Assembly (NCBI GenBank): GCA_039194995.1
Contig: JBCCVR010000031.1
Span: 1-44,977 of the forward strand
Reading direction: 5' to 3'
DNA from: CCY15215 sp039194995
GTDB lineage: Bacteria > Cyanobacteriota > Cyanobacteriia > Cyanobacteriales > Spirulinaceae
Length of the DNA stretch: 44,977 bases
Both the position numbers and the translations under genes were made by a program. The stretch's first letter is position 1. The number at the start of each line of letters is the position of its first letter. Below are positions 26,651 to 35,026 of the stretch, piece by piece. Under the pieces are notes generated by a model, which saw only the letters and a program-made list of their open reading frames with translations, was not told where the DNA came from and searched no databases.

Positions 26651-29308
26651 ATGGCGATCGCAACCACAATTCGAGTAATTAATAATCTTTCCGTGACAGA
26701 CATTCTTTGGCTTATCGTCTGCTCTGGCTTGGTGTTTCTCATGCAGCCCGGCTTCATGTGTTTAGAATCGGGGCTGACGAGATCGAAAAACAGCATCAAT
26801 GTTGCTGTTAAAAATCTGGCTGATTTTGGTATTTCTGTTGCCCTATTTTGGGCTTTTGGTTACGCGCTGATGTTTGGCGCTTCTCGCGCGGGCTGGTTTG
26901 GCTCGTCTGGCTTCTTTCTCAACTTGGAAGCTCCCCCCAAACTTGCTGCATTTTTTTTGTTTCAGACCATGTTTTGCAGCACGGCTACGACTATCGTATC
27001 GGGAGCAGTAGCCGAACGTCTGAAATTTCAGGCTTACTTAATAGTCTCAGCGATCGCTTCGGGTTTAATTTATCCTCTCTTTGGTCATTGGACGTGGAAT
27101 GGTGTGGAAACGGAGGCGCTTGCGGGATGGTTGGGAAAAATTGGTTTTGTCGATTTTGCCGGCTCTACTGTCGTCCATGCCATTGGCGGTTGGATTGCCT
27201 TGGCCGTTCTTTTGGTCATCGGACCGCGTTTGGGTCGCTTTCCCAAAGATCGCCCCCCCCAAGAAATTCGCGGTTCAAATCTTCCTTTTTCCGTCTTGGG
27301 GGCAATGTTATTGTGGTTTGGTTGGCTGGGTTTTAACGGCGGCAGTACCCTCACCTTAAACGAACAAGTTCCTCACATTATCATTAACACGATTATTGCA
27401 GGGGTTGGTGGTATGCTGAGCGCGGCGGCGATCGATTGGCAAATCCATCGCCTGCCCAAAGTCGAGCGCCTCATCAACGGGTCGATCGCGGGTCTGGTGT
27501 CAATTACTGCCTGCGCGCACGCCGTCTCGACCCCCCTTGCGATGGTTATCGGGGTCGCGGGAGCAGGGGTTATGAGCCTTTGCGTCTATTGGTTAAATCG
27601 CTGGCACGTAGACGATGCCGTAGATGCGATCGCCGTTCATGCTGGGGCGGGGGTCTGGGGAACCCTTGCGGTGGCTTTATTTGGCAATCCTGACGTATTG
27701 GGAACGGGATTGAGCCGGGGGCAACAAATCCTCGTGCAACTCCTCGGCATCGGGACAAGTGCGATCTGGGGATTTGGTTTGACATTTTGCATTGTTTATG
27801 CAGTCGATCGTCTGATACCTTTGCGAGTATCCCCCAAAGAAGAAGAAATGGGTTTAAACGTCTCCGAACACGGCGCAAAAACCGAAGTTTACGATCTATT
27901 CTGGGTGATGGACTATCAGGCGGAAACCCGAGACTTAAGCGCCCGTGTCCCCACCAATCCTTTTACTGAAGCCGGTCGTATCGCCCATCGCTACAATCAG
28001 GTGATGGATGCAATGGAGGAAGCCGTCAGTCGCACCGATGCGATCGTCTATACTTCGACCGATGCCATTATTACATTCAGTACCGCGACCTTGGAAATTA
28101 TGACCGTCAATCCCAGTACGGAGGTCATTTTCGGTCATACCACCGCCGCTTTAGAAAAAATGTCGATTGTCGATCTGATCGGCTGGTCGGCGGATAAAGT
28201 GAGCGATCGCGCCGCCTTGCTATCGAAACTCTTGCATCGCCACCAACAAGAAGTTATCGGACATCGCGCTGACGGGTCTATTTTTCCCGTCGAAGCCACC
28301 CTGACCAAAGCCGAATTGGGAGAGCGATCGTTTTATACAGGCACGTTTCGAGATATTACCGAGCGCAAGCAAGCCGAAGAAGCACTCCGACAAAAAGAAG
28401 AAAACGAAAAGCTCGCCAAGGCCATGTTGGAACTCAAACAAACCCAAACCCAACTCATTCAAAGCGAAAAAATGTCGAGTTTGGGGCAGATGGTGGCGGG
28501 GGTCGCCCACGAAATCAATAATCCCGTCAACTTTATTTTTGGCAATTTAGTCTACGCGAAAAACTACACCAACGAGTTGATCGGTTTAATCGGACTCTAC
28601 CAAAAATATTGTCCCGATCCGCCCTCAGAAATTCAAGAAATTATCGACGATATCGAACTGGATTTTCTCAAAGAAGATTTACCGAAATTGCAAGATTCTT
28701 TACTCTTGGGGGCAGAACGAATTCGCGAAATTGTCCAATCATTGCGGACTTTTTCCCGCCTGGACGAAGCAGAAGTCAAAGAGGTGGACATTCATGAAGG
28801 CATTGACAGCACCTTAAGAATTCTCCACAATCGCTTAAAAGGTGCGGTGTGGGAAACGAAAGGCAGTATTGAGAAAATTGAAGTCCTCAAACAATATACA
28901 ACTTTACCGCCGATCGAATGCTTTGCGGGCCAGTTAAATCAGGTCTTTATGAATTTGTTGAGCAATGCGATCGATGCCTTAGAAGATTCTTGGAAAATCG
29001 GGCATTTTAAAGGCACGGAAGTCCCGAAAATTATTATTGTCACCGAGTTACTCGAAGAGGACAGGATTCGCATTCGAATTGCCGATAATGGGATGGGAAT
29101 TAAAGCCGATACATTAGATAAACTCTTCGATCCCTTTTTTACGACGAAAGAAGTGGGCAAAGGAACGGGGTTGGGACTTTCTATCAGCTATCAAATTGTC
29201 GTGGAACGACACGGCGGGACAATGTGTTGCAACTCCGAACCCGGTCAAGGGGCCGAATTTGTCGTTGAAATTCCCGTCCATCAAACAGACTATTTAGCAG
29301 ATGGCTGA
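26651..29308 (+). CDS. ammonium transporter-histidine kinase fusion (Amt-PAS-HK)
   Basis: 885 residues. Residues about 15-390 are an Amt/Mep channel with eleven membrane segments. The conduction residues remain: Asp168 and the twin histidines His176 (GSTVVHAIGG) and His330 (DAIAVHAGAGVWG), plus the aromatic in WFGWLGFNGGS. A PAS domain follows (about 455-575, ending GTFRDITERKQAEEAL), a coiled coil, a HisKA domain with phospho-acceptor His620 in GVAHEINNPVNF, and an ATP-binding domain with N box (NLLSNAIDAL), DNGMGIK and GTGLGLSISYQIV. All parts look intact, so the protein should sense ammonium or its transport and phosphorylate a response regulator. No regulator gene is adjacent. Amt-kinase fusions are known from anammox planctomycetes (Ks-Amt5). 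Confidence 0.93.
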   Translation: MAIATTIRVINNLSVTDILWLIVCSGLVFLMQPGFMCLESGLTRSKNSINVAVKNLADFGISVALFWAFGYALMFGASRAGWFGSSGFFLNLEAPPKLAAFFLFQTMFCSTATTIVSGAVAERLKFQAYLIVSAIASGLIYPLFGHWTWNGVETEALAGWLGKIGFVDFAGSTVVHAIGGWIALAVLLVIGPRLGRFPKDRPPQEIRGSNLPFSVLGAMLLWFGWLGFNGGSTLTLNEQVPHIIINTIIAGVGGMLSAAAIDWQIHRLPKVERLINGSIAGLVSITACAHAVSTPLAMVIGVAGAGVMSLCVYWLNRWHVDDAVDAIAVHAGAGVWGTLAVALFGNPDVLGTGLSRGQQILVQLLGIGTSAIWGFGLTFCIVYAVDRLIPLRVSPKEEEMGLNVSEHGAKTEVYDLFWVMDYQAETRDLSARVPTNPFTEAGRIAHRYNQVMDAMEEAVSRTDAIVYTSTDAIITFSTATLEIMTVNPSTEVIFGHTTAALEKMSIVDLIGWSADKVSDRAALLSKLLHRHQQEVIGHRADGSIFPVEATLTKAELGERSFYTGTFRDITERKQAEEALRQKEENEKLAKAMLELKQTQTQLIQSEKMSSLGQMVAGVAHEINNPVNFIFGNLVYAKNYTNELIGLIGLYQKYCPDPPSEIQEIIDDIELDFLKEDLPKLQDSLLLGAERIREIVQSLRTFSRLDEAEVKEVDIHEGIDSTLRILHNRLKGAVWETKGSIEKIEVLKQYTTLPPIECFAGQLNQVFMNLLSNAIDALEDSWKIGHFKGTEVPKIIIVTELLEEDRIRIRIADNGMGIKADTLDKLFDPFFTTKEVGKGTGLGLSISYQIVVERHGGTMCCNSEPGQGAEFVVEIPVHQTDYLADG

Positions 29309-29416
29309 CAAATCCCTATTTTTATTCTTCTGCAATAGGAAAATTCCCCCGCGATCGCCCTCTATTGACGATTGCAATCGGGGATGATTACTCTGGGATT
29401 GTCAAGTTTCTGAATT

Positions 29417-29421
29417 GGAGG
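29417..29421 (+). promoter_or_regulatory. strong Shine-Dalgarno GGAGG
   Basis: GGAGG lies seven bases before the ATG at 29429 and fixes the start of the short peptidoglycan-binding protein. Confidence 0.75.
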
Positions 29422-29428
29422 AAACCTT

Positions 29429-29656
29429 ATGCTTACAGTTGGCAGTCAAGGCGCGGAAGTTATTGCCCTACAAGAATTTATCAATCAGCAAAGTTATACT
29501 CCCGATGTCATTGGAGTCGATGGGATATTCGGACCCGGAACCCAAGCCGCCGTACAAAATTTTCAGGCTGCGACGGGATTGGTTGCCGATGGAATCGTCG
29601 GACCGAACACCTATGCCATGATGTCAAGTTGTGGTTTCGTCTACGAAGGTTGCTAG
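29429..29656 (+). CDS. single-domain peptidoglycan-binding protein
   Basis: 75 residues, essentially one PG_binding_1 domain: VGSQGAEVIALQEFIN.....VIGVDGIFGPGTQAAVQNFQAATGLVADGIVGPNTYAMM, with the repeated DGIxGPxT motif of the three-helix fold. There is no signal peptide, so either it is exported by another route or the fold is used for something else inside the cell. First gene of a likely four-gene operon; a 48-bp spacer leads to the first WWW-repeat gene. It ends with two cysteines (SSCGFVYEGC) outside the domain core. Confidence 0.85.
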   Translation: MLTVGSQGAEVIALQEFINQQSYTPDVIGVDGIFGPGTQAAVQNFQAATGLVADGIVGPNTYAMMSSCGFVYEGC

Positions 29657-29704
29657 ATCGATTGGCAATAAATTGACTCTGGTTCTTTAGCAAAACACGA
29701 AATA

Positions 29705-31861
29705 ATGGCCCTCATCGATGATGCGATCGCCGCTTACGAAACGGCACTCATCGCTCTAGAAAGTGCTTCTCCCGACCCCGCTTTCGAGCAAATCGTCGCC
29801 GCGCTTATTGCTCGGGATGGCGTGGAGAAGAAGCGACAAATCGATCAAGCTCCTGTGGGAGCGACCTATGCTAAGTTAATTGGTTTGGACGAGCGCTTGA
29901 AAGCACAAGCCCCCCACATTACTGGCGATGACAAGCTCGAGGAATGGAAAGCGAGCGTGAATGCCACCCCTGCCCAGTGGTGGTGGAATCTCAGCGATCG
30001 CGAACCTTTATTAAATCAAGCGATCGCTCGTTACGAAACCGCCCTCGATGCCCTGAAAGCCTCCACCGAGGAAGATAAATCGGAGCAAGTATTAGAAGTC
30101 TTGCTGGCACGGGATGCCGTGGAGGAGGCTCGCAAAGGACAAAAGCAACTTCCCCAAACCAGCGTTGCCAAATTGGTGAAACTGGATCGGGAACTAAAAG
30201 AACTCTCCCCGGAAATTGCCTCCTACGACACAATCGCGGAATGGAAAGTCAGTCTCAACCGTCAGGCGCAATCTTGGTGGTGGGAGTTCAAAACCACCGC
30301 ACCTTTACCCGATCGCGCCCTCGCTCGCTATAAACGCGCCCTCAAAGTTATCGAGGACGAGAGCCGTAACCCTACGGATGGGGAATTGTTGGAAGCCTTG
30401 CTGGCGCGGGATGAAGTGGAAGAAGCCATTTCCGCGAACTTCCAAAATCAACCCGTCCCAGAAAAATTTGCCAAGCAGTTGATCGACTCGGATCGGCAGT
30501 TGAAGCGCCATCGTCTGAGTCTCAACGTTAACAACCAATTGGCGCAATGGAAGCGCAGTTTGAAACGAGAGAATTTTTGGTGGTGGAATCTCAAACCCGA
30601 ACTCCTCGGCTCGGAAGAGGATCCGCCTTCTCCGCGAGATTGGGTCTTGACGGGGCTGGCGATCGGTGCATTGGGCATTGCGACCAGTTTTATTCTCAGT
30701 ACGGCGCAAACCTTTTCTAAGGAAGTGGAAGGGGTGCAAACCGATGCGGTGCAAAACCTCGCCACCGTCCTGCAAGTCGTGGGTTTGGGAACGGCAGGGG
30801 CGGGCGCGCTCACCAAAAAAGGACAGGATACCATCGAAAAAATGGTAACGGTTCTGCGCCTGCCCTCCAATCTCCACGCTCCGGCAGCTTTGGGCATTGC
30901 GGGGGGATTAATGGCAGTCACGGGGATCGTGAATGCCAGTTTGCCGGCTTGGGGCGGATGGTATATTTCTCGTGCTAAGAACTTCGAGCAGTATAACGAA
31001 TTGATTAAAGCGCGGGATAGTTATTTGCAAGCCAGCAAATTCGTGCGTTCCGTGGAGGATCAAGCGGAACTGACCGTCGGTTTAGGTAAAATTTACGAGC
31101 GCCTCGGCCGCTATGATAAAGCGGAACAAGAATACGAAAAAGCGCGGTTGCTCAACGATCCGGCGGCGATGAACGCCCTCGGTCGCATTCTCTTGATTCA
31201 AGAGTTGACCCGTCAGGGGCAATTGAGCTTTACCCGCAAAACCCTGATCGATTCAGAATCCCTACTGGCGAGATCGCAAGAAGCCTTGTTACCCGATGAA
31301 GAGAGCAGTATTGAGGAACTGATCGATCGCGATCCCAAAAAAGCCGCGATCGTTCTCGATGCGGGAATCAATCAAGTGATGTTGGAATGGTTAAAAGCCA
31401 AGTGGCCTCGCCAACGGGGAATTACCTCCACTTTCGCAGCCCCCGGCACCGCCCCCCAAACCACTTTGGGGACGACTCCTGCGGGTTCTGCCGATCCCAT
31501 CCAATTTCTGCAAGACAATTCCGAGAATTTTTACAATGCCCTCGGCATCGCTCGGGCAGTAGTGAGTTATGCCAACGTCTTGCAAGAACAACACGGCGAT
31601 CGCAACGATATCGGCGACATGATTTTCGACCTGCAAACCCGCGCCCTTTGCTTCCGCGATACTGCTGCTCTAGCTCTCTTTGCCCTCAATGCAACTGTCG
31701 AATTGTCGGAGGAAGAAGCCGGTCTCTATCGCTGTTTGGCCACGCGCGGGCGTTATGTCGTGTCCTCGGAGGATGCCTTCATTATCCAAACCGTGATGGA
31801 ATCCTTGCCCGTTTCCGATGAAGCCCTCGGCAATGCTTATAACGCCTTGCAAGGACTCTAA
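29705..31861 (+). CDS. WWW-repeat membrane/TPR protein, paralogue 1
   Basis: 718 residues, family not recognised. The N-terminal 300 residues are three homologous modules of about 100 residues. Each has AIAxYExAL, then L(I/L)ARDxVE, then LDxxLK, a W(K)xSL segment and Trp-Trp-Trp (residues 92-94, 191-193, 292-294). Three hydrophobic segments follow (about 313-335, 352-370, 392-414), then TPR-like helices (about 428-500; IKARDSYLQASKFVRS, LGKIYERLGRYDKAEQEYEKARLL), and a C-terminal part with a Thr/Pro/Ala-rich linker (about 570-600). No signal peptide. The next gene, 32 bp downstream, is a close paralogue. The layout suggests membrane anchoring with helical repeats on both sides of the membrane block; no function can be given. 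Confidence 0.75.
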   Translation: MALIDDAIAAYETALIALESASPDPAFEQIVAALIARDGVEKKRQIDQAPVGATYAKLIGLDERLKAQAPHITGDDKLEEWKASVNATPAQWWWNLSDREPLLNQAIARYETALDALKASTEEDKSEQVLEVLLARDAVEEARKGQKQLPQTSVAKLVKLDRELKELSPEIASYDTIAEWKVSLNRQAQSWWWEFKTTAPLPDRALARYKRALKVIEDESRNPTDGELLEALLARDEVEEAISANFQNQPVPEKFAKQLIDSDRQLKRHRLSLNVNNQLAQWKRSLKRENFWWWNLKPELLGSEEDPPSPRDWVLTGLAIGALGIATSFILSTAQTFSKEVEGVQTDAVQNLATVLQVVGLGTAGAGALTKKGQDTIEKMVTVLRLPSNLHAPAALGIAGGLMAVTGIVNASLPAWGGWYISRAKNFEQYNELIKARDSYLQASKFVRSVEDQAELTVGLGKIYERLGRYDKAEQEYEKARLLNDPAAMNALGRILLIQELTRQGQLSFTRKTLIDSESLLARSQEALLPDEESSIEELIDRDPKKAAIVLDAGINQVMLEWLKAKWPRQRGITSTFAAPGTAPQTTLGTTPAGSADPIQFLQDNSENFYNALGIARAVVSYANVLQEQHGDRNDIGDMIFDLQTRALCFRDTAALALFALNATVELSEEEAGLYRCLATRGRYVVSSEDAFIIQTVMESLPVSDEALGNAYNALQGL

Positions 31862-31893
31862 TCCCTCTACCCCTTAGCACTAACCGATAAACA

Positions 31894-34089
31894 ATGGCTC
31901 TCATCGATGATGCGATCGCCGCTTACGAAACGGCTCTCATTGCCCTAGAAAATGCCGCACCTACCCCCTCTTTTGAGGAAATCGTTGCCGCCCTCATCGC
32001 CCGGGACGGCGTGGAGAAGAAACGGCAAATCGATCAAGCTCCTGCGGGGGCAACCTATGCCAAATTGATTGCCCTAGACGATCGCTTAAAAGCTCAATCT
32101 GAAGCAATTTTGCGGGAAGACAAGCTCGCAGAATGGAAAGCGAGTGTAAATCCTACCCCCGCCCAATGGTGGTGGGATCTCAACGATCTCGAACCTTTGC
32201 TGAATAAAGCGATCGCCCGTTACGAAACGGCCCTCAATGCCCTGAAAGCCTCCACCGAGGCCGACAAATCCGAGCAAGTTTTGGCGGTTTTACTGGCACG
32301 GGATGGGGTAGAAGAGTCCCGCAAAGGGCAAAAGCAGCCCCCTCGCGCCAGCATTGCCAAACTGGTCAAGCTGGATCGGCAACTGAAAGAACTCTCCCCG
32401 GAAATCGCCTCCTACGACACGATCGCGGAATGGAAAGTCAGTCTCAACCGCCAAGCGCAATCTTGGTGGTGGGAGTTCAAAACTACCGCACCTTTACCCG
32501 ATCGCGCCCTCGATCGCTACCAACGCGCCCTTGGAGTTATTAAGGGTAACACCAACCCATCGGAAGAAGAGTTACTCGAGGCATTGCTGGCGCGGGATGA
32601 AGTGGAAGAAGCCATCACCGGAACTTTCCAAAATCAACCCGTCCCGGAAAAATTGGCCGGTCAGTTGATCGACCTCGATCGCCAACTGAAGCGCCATCGC
32701 ATGAGTCTCAACGCTAACAACCAACTGACGCAGTGGAAGCGCAGTTTAAAACGGGAGAATTTCTGGTGGTGGAATCTCAAACCCGAACTCCTCGGCTCGG
32801 AAGAAGATCCCCCCTCCCCGCGAGATTGGGTCTTGACAGGGCTGGCGATCGGTGCATTGGGCATTGCAGCCAGTTTCATTCTCAGCACGGCACAAACCTT
32901 TTCTAAAAAAGTGGAAGGGGTGCAAACCGATACGGCGCAAAACCTCGCCACCGTCCTGCAAGTCGTGGGTTTGGGAACCGCAAGCGCGGGCGCTCTGACC
33001 AAAAAAGGCCAGGAAACCGTTGAAAAAATGGTGACGGTTCTGCGCTTGCCTTCAGAATTACACGCTCCGGCCGCTTTGGGCATTGCTGGGGGCTTAATGG
33101 TGGTCACGGGGATCGTGAATGCTAGTTTGCCCGGGTGGGGCAATGACTATATTAAGAACGGTCAGCGATTCACCCGGCGAGGAGAACTGATTAAAGCACG
33201 AGATAGTTTTTTGCAGGCCAGCAAATTCGTGCGCTCTGCGGAGGCACAAGCCGCCTTAACCGTGGGTTTGGGAGAGATTTACGAGCGCCTCGGTCGCTAT
33301 GATAAGGCGATCGAAGAATACGAAAAGGCGCGTCTGCTAAACGATCCGACGGCCATGAGTTCCTTGAGTCGCCTGATTCTGATTCAGGAGTTAATCCGCC
33401 AAGGTCAGTTAAATATTCCCAAACGAGCGGTTGTCGAAGCCGAATCCCTCGCCGGGCGATCGCAGGAAGCCTTGGGGGACAATATTGAAAATCTCATTAC
33501 TGACGATCCCGAAGCTGCTCTTGTTTTTACCGAAGCGAACATCAATCAAGGGCTGGTAGAGTGGTTTAAAGTGAATTGGCCTCGGCGAGTGAGCGTGCCG
33601 ATTGTCCCTCCTGTCAGTACGTCGCCCCCGAGCGTTGAGGGGAATGCCTTTAATCCCAATACCATCGCCGTTCCACTTCCCCAAGGAGCTACTGATGTTA
33701 ACCAATTTTGGCAAGAGAATTTCGGACCTTTAGCGCAAGCAAAAGGCAGGTTTGAAAATTCAGTTCGCTTTTTGCAAGTCCTGCGGGAGCAACACGGCGA
33801 TCGCCAAGATATCGCGGACAAGCTGGCAGACGTGGAACAGAGGGCGATGTGTTTGCTGGATGCCGGCAATATTGTCACGGTTTCTTTGCAGATCGCGACG
33901 GGGAATGGCGCGCAAGTGAGTCTCCCGGAAGACCAAATCGGGCCCTATGATTGTGAAAAAGAAGGACGTAACATTATGTCTCTCGAAGATGCGTTGATTA
34001 TTCAAACTGTCTACGATTCTCTACCGCTTCCGGGGGGAGAGGGTCAGATTTTGGGAGCGCTGATTACGATTACGGGGGATATCCCTTAA
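31894..34089 (+). CDS. WWW-repeat membrane/TPR protein, paralogue 2
   Basis: 731 residues, same architecture as the preceding gene and near-identical over long stretches: the three Trp-Trp-Trp modules, the membrane block (DWVLTGLAIGALGIAASFIL and two further spans) and the TPR-like helices. The copies diverge mainly after about residue 500, where this protein has a longer Pro/Ser-rich linker (VPIVPPVSTSPPSVEG) and a different C-terminus. They then converge again in the shared LREQHGDRxDI and SLEDALIIQT segments. Clearly a tandem duplication with conserved N-terminal and divergent C-terminal parts, suggesting the same anchoring or assembly role with different partners, and possibly a heteromeric complex. 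Confidence 0.75.
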   Translation: MALIDDAIAAYETALIALENAAPTPSFEEIVAALIARDGVEKKRQIDQAPAGATYAKLIALDDRLKAQSEAILREDKLAEWKASVNPTPAQWWWDLNDLEPLLNKAIARYETALNALKASTEADKSEQVLAVLLARDGVEESRKGQKQPPRASIAKLVKLDRQLKELSPEIASYDTIAEWKVSLNRQAQSWWWEFKTTAPLPDRALDRYQRALGVIKGNTNPSEEELLEALLARDEVEEAITGTFQNQPVPEKLAGQLIDLDRQLKRHRMSLNANNQLTQWKRSLKRENFWWWNLKPELLGSEEDPPSPRDWVLTGLAIGALGIAASFILSTAQTFSKKVEGVQTDTAQNLATVLQVVGLGTASAGALTKKGQETVEKMVTVLRLPSELHAPAALGIAGGLMVVTGIVNASLPGWGNDYIKNGQRFTRRGELIKARDSFLQASKFVRSAEAQAALTVGLGEIYERLGRYDKAIEEYEKARLLNDPTAMSSLSRLILIQELIRQGQLNIPKRAVVEAESLAGRSQEALGDNIENLITDDPEAALVFTEANINQGLVEWFKVNWPRRVSVPIVPPVSTSPPSVEGNAFNPNTIAVPLPQGATDVNQFWQENFGPLAQAKGRFENSVRFLQVLREQHGDRQDIADKLADVEQRAMCLLDAGNIVTVSLQIATGNGAQVSLPEDQIGPYDCEKEGRNIMSLEDALIIQTVYDSLPLPGGEGQILGALITITGDIP

Positions 34090-34128
34090 TCAGTTATCAG
34101 TTATCAGTTATCAGTTATCAGTTATCAG
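34090..34128. repeat. heptanucleotide tandem repeat (CAGTTAT)n
   Basis: Five copies of a seven-base unit begin one base after the stop codon of the second WWW-repeat gene. Typical cyanobacterial short tandem repeat; its position may loosen coupling to the next gene. Confidence 0.8.
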
Positions 34129-34239
34129 GTGATGCTTAAGCTGGAATCTGCGTCTGGCTGTAAGAGGTACTGCCCCGAAGAGTTATCAGTTCGAGGATTT
34201 TCAAAAGAGTTGGGGTGCATCGATTTTTGCAATTTTTTT

Positions 34240-34244
34240 AGGAG
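34240..34244 (+). promoter_or_regulatory. Shine-Dalgarno AGGAG
   Basis: AGGAG sits eight bases before the ATG at 34253 and supports the start of the small BON-like protein. Confidence 0.7.
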
Positions 34245-34252
34245 ACAAAACA

Positions 34253-34567
34253 ATGGGATTTTTTGACAAAATTCAGGATTTGGGCGAAGCAGTCGCGGAG
34301 GTTTTTGAAGGGGATGAAATCCCCCCCGAACGTCGCGGCCTTAGTGGAGAATACGACCAGAGCGGTCTGGCCAAGCGGGTGGCGCTGATGTGCGATAACG
34401 ATCCCCTCGTCTCTCCTCTCGATGATGTTTGGGTGGCGCAAACGGGAGGGACGGTCGTTTTTAAAGGTACGATTCCCGATGAGACCATGCGCCAGCATTT
34501 GATGAATTTGGCGTTTCAAACTGAAGGAACTGTTGATGTTCTCACCGATGAATTATTTGTCGGTTAG
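34253..34567 (+). CDS. small BON-domain-like protein
   Basis: 104 residues. The N-terminus MGFFDKIQDLGEAVAEVFEG is an amphipathic helix. The remainder (SGLAKRVALMCDNDPLVSPLDDVWVAQTGGTVVFKGTIPDETMRQHLMNLAFQTEGTVDVLTDELFV) has the BON pattern of helix, strand with a central Gly (VVFKGTIPD), helix and final strand. BON domains bind phospholipid surfaces or cell-envelope components; the E. coli YgaU protein pairs BON with a LysM wall-binding domain. Here a BON-like protein and a peptidoglycan-binding protein flank the two WWW-repeat genes, which may be the split equivalent. No signal peptide is seen. Spacer to the preceding gene is 163 bp, so it could have its own promoter. Confidence 0.6.
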   Translation: MGFFDKIQDLGEAVAEVFEGDEIPPERRGLSGEYDQSGLAKRVALMCDNDPLVSPLDDVWVAQTGGTVVFKGTIPDETMRQHLMNLAFQTEGTVDVLTDELFVG

Positions 34568-34700
34568 CGTATTTTTGCCTTAATGGAAGTCAAGAAAATA
34601 CATCGGTAATTCTGTGGAACTGGCATCTTGCCAGTTTCCAGCCATTAAATACATTATTATTGCCGAATTTAATATTTAGCCTTCATGATTACGCTCTCCT

Positions 34701-34820
34701 GCATATAGCAAAACTCAATGAGTTATAAATATGTGGAACGAGTATCTTGCTTGTTTCTCTTTACCAAACACGGGCAAGATGCCCGTTCCACGGTGAGTTT
34801 CGAAATATCTCTAGGATTCT
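34701..34820. repeat. dispersed ~120-bp intergenic repeat, copy B
   Basis: Gap-free match to 3091-3210. Here the inverted repeat is clearer: GTGGAACGAGTATCTTG at the left pairs with CAAGATGCCCGTTCCAC at the right, 14 of 17 positions. A left half-copy lies just upstream (34612-34640) and a right half-copy at 43269-43296. Confidence 0.7.
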
Positions 34821-35012
34821 ACCTTTAACAGCAATTCGAATGGACTTGCTGTAGGAGTTATACCCCCCAACCCGAAAAAACCACTATAATAAGCAAGCAA
34901 CTGAGTTAATTCTGATTTGCAATCATTCGGGAAAATGCGAGGGCTATCGAAGAAGTCGCGATGTTTCTCGATGTTTTCGCTTGGACTCAGAACCGCGCGG
35001 AGATTGAGTTTT

Positions 35013-35017
35013 GGAGG
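35013..35017 (+). promoter_or_regulatory. Shine-Dalgarno GGAGG deciding the first oxygenase start
   Basis: GGAGG nine bases before the ATG at 35027 favours this start over the ATG at 34961, which has none. Confidence 0.65.
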
Positions 35018-35026
35018 TGTATTTTT

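Larger units (their letters stand above)
34568..35026. other. 459-bp spacer with repeat copies
   Basis: Contains a half copy (34612-34640) and a full copy (34701-34820) of the dispersed repeat, then a TATAAT at 34885-34890 without a good -35 partner. An open frame begins at 34961, but the better start of the next gene is 35027. Confidence 0.5.
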
